A DNA stretch of 5,448 nt from positions 1 through 5,448 of the forward strand of contig CAKZPX010000315.1 of NCBI GenBank assembly GCA_937139435.1, read 5' to 3'. This DNA comes from an uncultured bacterium (lineage in GTDB: Bacteria > Hydrothermota > Tepidihabitantia > Tepidihabitantales > Tepidihabitantaceae). The position numbers and the translations under genes were made by a program. Numbering within the stretch: position 1 is the first letter of the stretch; each line of letters starts with the position of its first letter. Below, one piece after another: positions 1 to 5,448 of this stretch. Under the pieces are notes generated by a model that saw nothing but the letters and a program-made list of their open reading frames with translations, was not told the DNA's origin and did not search any database.

Positions 1-139
1 ACTGCTGGAAGACCCCCTGGCAGAAGAACTGCTCAAGGGCGGTTTTGGCGAAAATGCGCGGATCGTTGTTGACCGGGATGGTGACCGGCTGATATTCAAA
101 GAAGCCCAGACCGAAGCGGGTGCGCCTGTTCAGGAATGA
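1..139 (+). CDS. ClpB/ClpC-family AAA+ ATPase, C-terminal end only (partial)
   Basis: This is the last 45 codons of a gene that starts left of the window, read in the frame beginning at base 2 and ending at TGA 137-139. The peptide begins LLEDPLAEELLKGGF, continues with ARIVVDRDGDRLIF, and ends in a short polar tail (EAGAPVQE). The PLAEELLKG...IVVD...G.LIF pattern is typical of the small D2 C-terminal domain of Hsp100 proteins (ClpB/ClpC). That domain helps assemble the hexameric ring. Family knowledge: ClpC feeds substrates to the ClpP protease and ClpB disaggregates proteins, both in the cytoplasm. The DPLAEELLKG wording looks more like ClpC than ClpB to me, but the features that separate them (middle domain, ClpP-binding loop) lie outside the window, so no symbol is given. 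The stop codon overlaps the next gene's ATG by 4 bp, indicating one operon. Confidence 0.85.
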   Translation, partial: LLEDPLAEELLKGGFGENARIVVDRDGDRLIFKEAQTEAGAPVQE

Positions 140-2373
140 CCCCTCTTATCCTGGCACTCCTGCTCACAACGCAACTCTCCCCGGATACAACAAAACTGGT
201 TCTCCTTGATGTATCAGCCCGCACCACCACCACCTCGCCCCAGCTAGTACTGCGCACCGCCGGTCTAACTCCCAAATCTATTTATTCTCCATCCGGTTTT
301 CGCACCGCTGTTGCCGAGGCGATAAGAAAAATCTATGACTTGGGGTTATTCGCCCAGGTTCGGGCAGAAACAACCCGGATTGCCGATGGTGTGTATCTGA
401 CATTTGTTGTTAACGAGTACCCACTACTGAAAAAAGTTGAGTTTGAAGGCTACCGTCGGATCAAGAAAAAAGACCTGGAGGCGAAGGTAAAATATCGCGC
501 GGGCGAGGTGCTTACTGACAAAAAGATATTTGACTGGCAGCAGGAAATCCTCAACCTATACAAACAGAAGGGTTTTCTCCTGGTGGAGATAACACCTGAT
601 AAATCATCTCCCGACTCTGCCGGTCAGGTAATTTTAACCTTTCAGATTGATGAGGGTGACCCGGTACGCATCCGCAAAATTGAACTCTATGGCAACGAGA
701 ACTTTACCGACAAACAGATAGAAGGAAAACTCACCAACCGGGAAAAGACCTGGTATCGCAAGGGACAATTGAAAGAGGAAGAGTTTATCAAAGACCTGGA
801 TCGGATCGTGGACTTCTACAAAGAACGGGGATTTATTCAGGCACAGATTCTGGACTACGACATGAAGTATGACGGCGGCTGGGTTGATATCAACATTTAT
901 CTCTCCGAAGGTAAAAAATACTACTTTGGTAACTATTCATTTACCGGCTACTCAGCAATTGATACTACCCGGTTGAAAAAATTCATTCGCTATCGCTCCG
1001 GTGCTGTATATAATATCAAACTTGCCCATAACACCCTCAATGACATCTACTCCATCTATGCAGAAGAGGGCTACATCTACGCCCAGGTCAGCCCGATGGA
1101 ACAGATAGAAAATGACACGGTGCATATCACCTATCAGATTGTTGAAGGAACACCGGCGCTTGTCCGGCTTGTCCATATTGATGGCAACCAGCAAACCTGG
1201 GACAAGGTTATTCGCCGGGAAATCAGCTCGCTCCCCGGCTATGTGTTTAAGCGCTCCGAGGTAATGCGCAGTCAGCGTGACATCTTCAACCTTGGCTTCT
1301 TTGATGATGTCAAGGTTGACTTTCACCGTGTTGACACCCTGGGCACCATTGACCTGATCTACCGGGTTAAGGAAAAAAGTTTCTTCGGTACCATCGGCGC
1401 CGGTGTCTCCTATTCTGCTCAGGACAAATTCACCGGCTACATAGAACTGCAACAACCCAACCTGCTCGGTCGGGGTTGGCGTACCGGGCTAAAACTGGAA
1501 AAAGGCAGTAAAAAGACCAACTTTGAATTCAGTTTTACCGAACCCTGGCTTTTTGACACCCCAACATCTGCCGGGTTCAATGCCGCCTATCTCACCCGCA
1601 ATTACGACTATTACGACAAACAGGAAATCAGTGGCGGAGTCTCCTTCTCCCGCCCGCTGCCTCTTGACTATTCCCGCGCCTACCTTTCCTTCCGGATAAG
1701 CGATGCCTATGTCCCCCCAACATCAGTGCGTTCCGATTATCAGCCATCAAAACTGTTTAATGTTTACCGGGACACTGTGCACAAAACATCTTTTATCCCA
1801 TCAATCACATTTACTCGTGACTCCCGTGACTACATCTACAACCCGCTGACCGGTGCGGCAAACACCTACACACTGGACATATCTGTTGGCGACATCCGCT
1901 TCCACCGCCATATCATCGACCTCGCCCAGTATCTACCTTTGTTCTGGAAGTTTGGACTAAAAGGTAGAGTGCGGCTTGGCTATATCACCGGCTTTACCTC
2001 TACGGACACGGTTCCGCTCTACGAAAGATTCTACCCGGGCGGTACTGGACCGGATGGGATTCGTGGCTATGGCGAACAGAGTATCGGACCTTATGATGCC
2101 GGTTACCCTGTTGGTGGTCGAGCACTGAGCATCTTCTCTTTTGAATATCGGTTGCGTCTCAACCCGCAACTTGCCTTTCTTGCCTTCTTTGATGCGGGCA
2201 ACACCTGGGACAAACCCGAGCAGTTTAATTTATCTGACCTGAAACGAGGCACGGGTGTCGGTATCCGGCTGGAAATCCCCATGCTGGGCTTGATTGGTTT
2301 TGACATCGGTTACGGCTTTGACCGAATTCGTCCGGGATGGGAACCGCACTTCCAGTTTGGCACCACCATCTAA
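136..2373 (+). CDS. bamA: Outer membrane protein assembly factor BamA (Omp85 family)
   Basis: Central insertase of the BAM complex, which folds and inserts beta-barrel proteins into the outer membrane. At 745 residues it is close to the usual family length of about 750-850. Five POTRA domains can be laid out: about 20-95, 97-176, 177-261, 262-340 and 341-415. Each has the beta-alpha-alpha-beta-beta rhythm with signatures such as VEFEGYRRI, IELYGNENF and VHIDGNQ near the start and LGLFAQV or LGFFDDV before the last strands. The 16-stranded barrel runs from about 418 to the end. It contains ERFYPGG (630-636) followed by GIRGY (641-645), matching the conserved (V/I)RG(F/Y) motif of extracellular loop 6, with Arg643 as the key residue. 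The start is fixed: upstream in-frame stops lie at 70-72 and 79-81, with no other ATG, GTG or TTG before 136. The export signal is short and lacks a basic n-region (MTPLILALLLTTQLSP). AGGA abuts the ATG, so initiation probably depends on coupling to the clp gene. The chain ends FQFGTTI, with Ile where an aromatic residue is usual. Confidence 0.95.
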   Translation: MTPLILALLLTTQLSPDTTKLVLLDVSARTTTTSPQLVLRTAGLTPKSIYSPSGFRTAVAEAIRKIYDLGLFAQVRAETTRIADGVYLTFVVNEYPLLKKVEFEGYRRIKKKDLEAKVKYRAGEVLTDKKIFDWQQEILNLYKQKGFLLVEITPDKSSPDSAGQVILTFQIDEGDPVRIRKIELYGNENFTDKQIEGKLTNREKTWYRKGQLKEEEFIKDLDRIVDFYKERGFIQAQILDYDMKYDGGWVDINIYLSEGKKYYFGNYSFTGYSAIDTTRLKKFIRYRSGAVYNIKLAHNTLNDIYSIYAEEGYIYAQVSPMEQIENDTVHITYQIVEGTPALVRLVHIDGNQQTWDKVIRREISSLPGYVFKRSEVMRSQRDIFNLGFFDDVKVDFHRVDTLGTIDLIYRVKEKSFFGTIGAGVSYSAQDKFTGYIELQQPNLLGRGWRTGLKLEKGSKKTNFEFSFTEPWLFDTPTSAGFNAAYLTRNYDYYDKQEISGGVSFSRPLPLDYSRAYLSFRISDAYVPPTSVRSDYQPSKLFNVYRDTVHKTSFIPSITFTRDSRDYIYNPLTGAANTYTLDISVGDIRFHRHIIDLAQYLPLFWKFGLKGRVRLGYITGFTSTDTVPLYERFYPGGTGPDGIRGYGEQSIGPYDAGYPVGGRALSIFSFEYRLRLNPQLAFLAFFDAGNTWDKPEQFNLSDLKRGTGVGIRLEIPMLGLIGFDIGYGFDRIRPGWEPHFQFGTTI

Positions 2374-2381
2374 AAACTCTC

Positions 2382-4013
2382 CTATTTAATTACCACCACC
2401 TGCTGCCCCACCGTTTGGTAATCATAACGCAGATAATAAACCCCGGCAGGAATACCCCTGATATCATTATCACCCTTGTGCAGGTATAAACGCACTCTGC
2501 CAGTTAAATCAACCAGTTCTGCCGAATTTGCCCCATTCAAACGGATGTTTCTACGCACCACTGCGGGACAGAAACGCCCGGACCTGCCTCTTGACTCCCC
2601 CGGTTGCTCAGCCAGCGCCTGCGGATAGATTTCAATCGGTCCAATCGGATCAAGATTGCGTCCGCTAAGTCCGGGGTAATCCGGCGGGTAACGACGCACC
2701 TTAAAAACTTCATTCCACCCGGCAGGAATGATATCACCCTGCTGTTGTGGTCCATGGCGGGTAACTGGATTAACATACTTCCAGACGGTCCTTCCGTCAG
2801 TAGTTACCTCCAGAAAAACACCGGTCAACCCGACACAAATAAGCGTATTACCGTTAGCGAGCCGCTGACAACCAGAGATAAGACTTGAGTACATACTCTC
2901 CGGCGGCGTTGTAATATACTGCCAGACAGGCAAGGATGGACCATAAGCCGAGTCTCCGCCCAGATGATAAAAACCACCAGAATCCTGTGGCGGAATGAAC
3001 TCATCAACCGTAGAAAATGTTGGTGTCCGACCATAGCCGTTGTTAAACAAAATAATATGCCCGGCACCGGGCATACCTTCACCGATCCACTGGGCATCAT
3101 GCTGTCCATAAAGCGTCTGTCCCACTGTCTCCTGCCGACGATAGGTGCGGGGATTACCCCAGCGATAGAGCAAATCACCACCCTTACCGTACCTGCCACC
3201 ACGATGTCCCCGCGCCTCTTCAGTATTTGTAGAATGGTCAATCACCCAGACTTCAGAAAACTGCCTGCTGCTGATAATCACCTGATCCAGCTCGGGATTG
3301 TAAGCGATACTGTTACAGTGATTCCAGTCTGCCACCGCCATTCCGGCAACAAAATTAAGGTCAATCAACTCTGGATGCTCTCTGGGATCACCATAATTGG
3401 GTTTTGTAGAATCGTAATCTTGAATAATATGGTCCCAGACATGCCACTCCCAGACAATCTCATTATTGGCAAGATTAACTTCAATCAGGTGATCGGGCCA
3501 GAGTGCATTGTAAATGAGCAGATTCGGATTTCTTCCCGCAGCTACCGCCTCTGCCCGACTCTTATACTCCCAGGCGATCATCAACACGTTTCCATTGGGT
3601 AGCATAATCGCATCATGATGCTGACAAACCGTAGTGCTGGAGTAATCATAACTCCATACTACATTCCCATCCCAGTCAACCAGCTGTACCCTACCTCCGG
3701 AACCACCGCCAGCAGCAAAAACCGGATTGCCCATATAGCAGGTGCGCAACAACAGACCGTTCTCACAAAGACTAACCCCGAGACCAAGGCGATAAACACC
3801 CTCCCAGTAATGAACCATCATACCATCGTTATCAATAAGATAGGCAACATTGTATTGCATCGGGGCGAATAACGTATAACCGGGTGCGGTAGCAGAACTG
3901 TCGCGAAAAATCAGACCCAGTGTCCGATAGGGGGTGGCAGAAATTATACCAGAAAAAAACAGGCACACCACCACTGTATAAACAAAAAACCGGTGAATAT
4001 CAAATCTGTTCAC
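2382..4013 (-). CDS. Secreted arylsulfotransferase (ASST)-like protein with C-terminal sorting domain
   Basis: A 543-residue exported protein. Residues 1-26 form a signal peptide: MNRFDIHR, a hydrophobic core FFVYTVVVCLFF, and probable cleavage after SGIISA. Residues about 40-415 resemble the bacterial aryl-sulfate sulfotransferase propeller. Recurrent blade motifs are VDWDGNVVWSYDY, HHDAIMLPNGNVLM (132-145), WNHCNSIAYNPELDQVIISSR (230-250), GQHDAQWI (303-310), NNGYGR (324-329) and LANGNTLI (385-392). Family knowledge: ASST moves sulfate between phenolic compounds through a sulfo-histidine, without PAPS. His232, His305 and Arg329 appear to match active-site residues, but where I expect the last catalytic His the chain reads SGCQR (380-384), so activity is uncertain. 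Residues about 485-543 (AELVDLTGR... IPAGVYYLRY... QQVVVIK) resemble a type IX secretion/FlgD-like tail, suggesting surface anchoring or release. The start is GTG at 4013-4011, behind AGGAGG with a 5-nt spacer; the ATG two bases earlier runs straight into TGA. The gene has its own probable promoter and converges on bamA with an 8-bp gap. Confidence 0.85.
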   Translation of the reverse strand: MNRFDIHRFFVYTVVVCLFFSGIISATPYRTLGLIFRDSSATAPGYTLFAPMQYNVAYLIDNDGMMVHYWEGVYRLGLGVSLCENGLLLRTCYMGNPVFAAGGGSGGRVQLVDWDGNVVWSYDYSSTTVCQHHDAIMLPNGNVLMIAWEYKSRAEAVAAGRNPNLLIYNALWPDHLIEVNLANNEIVWEWHVWDHIIQDYDSTKPNYGDPREHPELIDLNFVAGMAVADWNHCNSIAYNPELDQVIISSRQFSEVWVIDHSTNTEEARGHRGGRYGKGGDLLYRWGNPRTYRRQETVGQTLYGQHDAQWIGEGMPGAGHIILFNNGYGRTPTFSTVDEFIPPQDSGGFYHLGGDSAYGPSLPVWQYITTPPESMYSSLISGCQRLANGNTLICVGLTGVFLEVTTDGRTVWKYVNPVTRHGPQQQGDIIPAGWNEVFKVRRYPPDYPGLSGRNLDPIGPIEIYPQALAEQPGESRGRSGRFCPAVVRRNIRLNGANSAELVDLTGRVRLYLHKGDNDIRGIPAGVYYLRYDYQTVGQQVVVIK

Positions 4014-4018
4014 ATGTA

Positions 4019-4024
4019 CCTCCT
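4019..4024 (-). promoter_or_regulatory. Strong Shine-Dalgarno deciding the GTG start of the ASST-like gene
   Basis: AGGAGG lies on the - strand with five bases (TACAT) before GTG 4013-4011, a workable spacing. The nearby ATG (4015-4013) is only three bases away and is followed at once by TGA, so it cannot open the gene. The next in-frame candidates are GTG codons at residues 14-16, inside the signal peptide core. The GTG at 4013 is therefore the only sensible start. Confidence 0.8.
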
Positions 4025-4073
4025 GTTAAATCTGTTAACCCAGAATTGATGAAGCACTCACCAATCACAAAAC

Positions 4074-4101
4074 ATACTAATCCAATCCCCGGGGAAGTCA
4101 A
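4074..4101 (-). promoter_or_regulatory. Probable sigma70-type promoter of the ASST-like gene
   Basis: Read on the - strand, TTGACT (4101-4096, five of six matches to the -35 consensus) is followed by a 16-bp spacer and TAGTAT (4079-4074, four of six matches to the -10 consensus). Transcription would start near 4067, giving a leader of about 53 nt before the GTG start. The spacer contains the palindrome TCCCCGGGGA. The call rests on consensus matching alone, and the organism's sigma factor preference is unknown. Confidence 0.5.
4086..4095. promoter_or_regulatory. Perfect 10-bp palindrome within the promoter spacer
   Basis: TCCCCGGGGA is a perfect inverted repeat centred between 4090 and 4091, directly downstream of the -35 hexamer of the predicted promoter. 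A dimeric regulator bound here would block RNA polymerase. Symmetry stops at 10 bp, and the GC-rich core stands out from its A/T-rich surroundings. A regulatory role is inference only. Confidence 0.3.
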
Positions 4102-4245
4102 ATGTAATTTCGGTCATAAATAGAACATAAAAATTCATCTGTCTCGCCTCATCCATTAGCTGATTGGTAAAGTAAATTCTCTCTCCCGGCTATTTTTCTC
4201 CCCACCAGCTGTTTTAGATGGGAAAACCGCTCTTAAAAGAAAAAA

Positions 4246-4267
4246 TTATCCGGTAATTAGCCGGTAA
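4246..4267. repeat. 11-bp tandem duplication over the amidotransferase stop codon
   Basis: On the + strand TTATCCGGTAA (4246-4256) is followed immediately by TTAGCCGGTAA (4257-4267). The two copies differ at one base. The repeat covers the last codons (from within YRLITG) and the TAA stop of the amidotransferase gene. Because 11 is not a multiple of three, the copies are read in different frames, and the second copy in gene order supplies the stop. Confidence 0.75.
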
Positions 4268-4830
4268 AAATTATCAAATAATTTTTCTCCATCTCCACCG
4301 GAGCGTTCCGGGTGAAATTGCACACCGTATATCGGCAGAGCGGGGTGACGAATCGCTTCAACCGGACAGGACGGCGAGACAGCACCAATCTCCCAACCAA
4401 TTTTCGTAACGGAATCGGGTGTAACAAACTCCTGGTGGCTCTCCTGCATCACCGTTTCCGGAAATAACCCTGCAAAAATATCCCACCGGGCGATAATCTT
4501 AATTCTTTCCTTGCGCTCAATCGTCTCATCCCCCTTTTTTACCTCAGCGCCAAAGGCACGGGCGAGCAATTGATGACCGAAACATATGCCCAGGGTGGGA
4601 ATTTTCAGGTTACAAATGAAATCAACCAGTTCTGGTGGTGGTTCTTTTTCTGAGAGCATCCACTGCGAGCCTGAGAAAATCACCGCATCAACCCCATCAA
4701 GTTTGAACCCGGTGTTCAATTCTTGTACTTTCGCTTCCACAATCTCTGAATACCTTCTGCACATCTCGCGGTAAAATGGCAACCTCTTTTCCGGCTCTTT
4801 TGAGTAACAATCTACCAGAAGTGTCTTCAT
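4246..4830 (-). CDS. Stand-alone class I glutamine amidotransferase
   Basis: A protein of 194-195 residues consisting of a single class I glutamine amidotransferase domain, which hydrolyses glutamine and passes ammonia to a partner enzyme. The triad is intact (numbered from the GTG): nucleophile Cys84 in LGICFGHQLL (81-90), His174 and Glu176 in GVQFHPERSG (170-179). GAEVKKG (95-101) after the Cys elbow and ESHQEFV (131-137) also fit the fold. The N-terminus starts with strand KTLLVD, and AVIFSGS (50-56) sits where GMP synthase has a SGGP-type oxyanion segment. GICFGHQ...VQFHPE resembles GuaA-type or generic GMP-synthase-like domains more than PabA/TrpG, which usually read GVCLGHQ. No synthase domain is fused or adjacent, so the acceptor is unknown. 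The start is ATG 4830-4828; a GTG directly before it (4833-4831) would add one Met. There is no clear Shine-Dalgarno, and the gene begins at the folE2 TGA, so reinitiation is likely. Its stop lies inside an 11-bp tandem repeat. Confidence 0.9.
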   Translation of the reverse strand: MKTLLVDCYSKEPEKRLPFYREMCRRYSEIVEAKVQELNTGFKLDGVDAVIFSGSQWMLSEKEPPPELVDFICNLKIPTLGICFGHQLLARAFGAEVKKGDETIERKERIKIIARWDIFAGLFPETVMQESHQEFVTPDSVTKIGWEIGAVSPSCPVEAIRHPALPIYGVQFHPERSGGDGEKLFDNFYRLITG

Positions 4831-4833
4831 CAC

Positions 4834-5448
4834 TCAAAATCGGCTTATACAGGCGTAGGCTTCATGGTGATGAATGGACTCAAAACTTTCTACCTCCACT
4901 TCATAGCCGGTAATCAACGGATGTTCCTCCAGCCTCTTTGCCACCCTTCGGACAACATCTTCAACAAATACCGGGTTTTCGTACGCCTGAGTGGTGAGAT
5001 GCTTTTCATCCGCTTTTTCCAGTAATGAGTAAATCTCGCTGGAACCGCAGTCCTCAAGGATATCAATTAAGTCCTCCAGCCAGAGAAAACCCTTAAACTC
5101 AACCACTGCACGGATTTCTGCCCGTTGATTGTGTCCGCCGATACCAACCATCTCCTTAGAACAGGGGCACAGGGTAGTAACCGGCACCGCCACACCCAGT
5201 CTTAGCCGGAATTTACCCTGCAAACTGGCACTGAGCCAGCAACGGTAGTCCATCTGCGCCCGGACACCGGATACCGGCGCCTGCTTTTCAATGAAATAGG
5301 GAAACTCCATCTCCAGATGCGCAGAATTGGCAGCTAACCGCTCTCGTATTTCCTTCAAAATTGTGCCCAGTTTGTGAACGTCAATCTCCCGATGATAACG
5401 ATTGAGAATTTCCACAAACTTCCCCATGTAAGTTCCACGTTGATTACG
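4834..5448 (-). CDS. folE2: GTP cyclohydrolase FolE2 (GCYH-IB), N-terminus beyond window
   Basis: Converts GTP to 7,8-dihydroneopterin triphosphate, the first step toward tetrahydrofolate and also toward queuosine-type deazapurines, in the cytoplasm. 204 codons are visible. Signatures in order are RGTYMGKFVEIL at the right edge, TLCPCSKE with the catalytic-site cysteines (codons near 5161-5169), GIGGHNQRAEI (His codon 5131-5133), DEKHLTTQAYENPVFVEDVVRR, and SFESIHHHEAYACI near the end. These match the conserved FolE2 blocks (KGTHMSRFVE, CPCSK, GAHNQRG, VTE.AY.NP.FVED, ESIH.HDAYA), whose Cys, His and Glu residues bind the metal. The ATG at 5427-5425 is the internal Met of the KGTHMSRF-like block, not the start. 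The frame stays open to the window edge (R N Q R G T Y precede it), and the family is usually about 250-300 residues, so roughly 50 or more are missing. The TGA at 4836-4834 abuts the amidotransferase start, so the two genes probably form one operon. Confidence 0.93.
   Translation of the reverse strand, partial: RNQRGTYMGKFVEILNRYHREIDVHKLGTILKEIRERLAANSAHLEMEFPYFIEKQAPVSGVRAQMDYRCWLSASLQGKFRLRLGVAVPVTTLCPCSKEMVGIGGHNQRAEIRAVVEFKGFLWLEDLIDILEDCGSSEIYSLLEKADEKHLTTQAYENPVFVEDVVRRVAKRLEEHPLITGYEVEVESFESIHHHEAYACISRF

Larger units (their letters stand above)
4014..4245. other. Intergenic region between the amidotransferase and ASST-like genes
   Basis: This 232-bp stretch is the only sizeable non-coding space in the window, and both flanking genes are read on the - strand. 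The half nearest the ASST-like gene (4014-4101) holds a plausible promoter, a 10-bp palindrome, repeated GATTGG and AACAGATTT motifs and a strong Shine-Dalgarno. The half nearest the amidotransferase (about 4140-4245) is A/T-rich with one poor inverted repeat at 4212-4238. I see no convincing terminator, small ORF or structured RNA there. Confidence 0.7.

Noticed and set aside
952..2306. Open frames on the - strand inside bamA (952-1455, 1957-2169, 2103-2306)
   Set aside because: They lie wholly within a well-supported bamA, lack recognisable domains or ribosome-binding sites, and look like antisense shadows.
2825..3241. Second - strand frame of 138 codons (2825-3241), and a similar one at 2537-2776, inside the ASST-like gene
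   Set aside because: They overlap the real gene in another frame with no family signature.
2604..3872. Three + strand open frames (2604-2888, 2964-3602, 3615-3872) opposite the ASST-like gene
   Set aside because: Their translations show no family motifs and are low-quality shadow sequence. The - strand frame across the same DNA has a signal peptide, propeller motifs and a sorting domain.
3920..4123. + strand open frame of 67 codons spanning the ASST-like start and leader
   Set aside because: It is antisense to the signal peptide and leader, has no domain signature, and is rich in residues expected from random frames.
4212..4238. Inverted repeat (TTTTAGA ... TCTTAAAA) as a terminator for the amidotransferase
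   Set aside because: The stem is A/T-rich with a bulge, and no T-run follows in the - strand direction, so it is too weak to call.
4235..4264. CCGG-loop-CCGG followed by a T-rich run at the end of the amidotransferase gene as a rho-independent terminator
   Set aside because: Only four pairs can form and the arms are part of the 11-bp direct repeat. The T-run starts several bases after the stem.
4586..4774. + strand open frame of 62 codons inside the amidotransferase gene
   Set aside because: It is a shadow of a gene with an intact catalytic triad on the other strand.
4246..4833. Calling the amidotransferase PabA/TrpG because it sits next to a folate gene
   Set aside because: The nucleophile motif GICFGHQ and the flanking segments are closer to GuaA-like domains, and no PabB or TrpE partner is adjacent.

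Overview
The window holds four protein-coding genes and the tail of a fifth, in two blocks that meet tail to tail. Base composition is balanced (roughly half G+C) and coding density is high. An Omp85-family outer-membrane assembly protein shows a diderm (Gram-negative-type) bacterium. The secreted sulfotransferase-like protein ends in a domain resembling the type IX secretion sorting tail, which points to the FCB side of the tree (Bacteroidetes/Chlorobi-like or candidate phyla such as WOR-3). WOR-3 is my best guess from general resemblance; no lineage marker is present to prove it.

Left block, + strand (1-2373): the last 45 codons of a ClpB/ClpC-type AAA+ unfoldase, then a complete bamA whose ATG overlaps the clp stop codon (ATGA). 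The two genes are almost certainly co-transcribed and translationally coupled. They join a cytoplasmic protein-quality-control ATPase to the outer-membrane beta-barrel insertase.

Right block, - strand, read from the right edge leftward: folE2 (GTP cyclohydrolase IB, entering the window already in progress), then a stand-alone class I glutamine amidotransferase that begins directly at the folE2 stop. A 232-bp gap follows, carrying a plausible sigma70-type promoter and a strong Shine-Dalgarno. Next comes a GTG-started, signal-peptide-bearing arylsulfotransferase-like protein with a C-terminal sorting domain. Its stop lies 8 bp from the bamA stop, leaving no room for a separate terminator.

No tRNA, rRNA, CRISPR array, insertion sequence or phage gene was seen. 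There is no clear previously undescribed system here; most of the window is recognisable housekeeping or envelope sequence. The points most worth a second look are the partnerless amidotransferase coupled to folE2, the sulfotransferase-like protein that may lack its catalytic histidine and carries a sorting tail, an 11-bp tandem duplication that supplies the amidotransferase stop codon, and the compact leader of the sulfotransferase-like gene.
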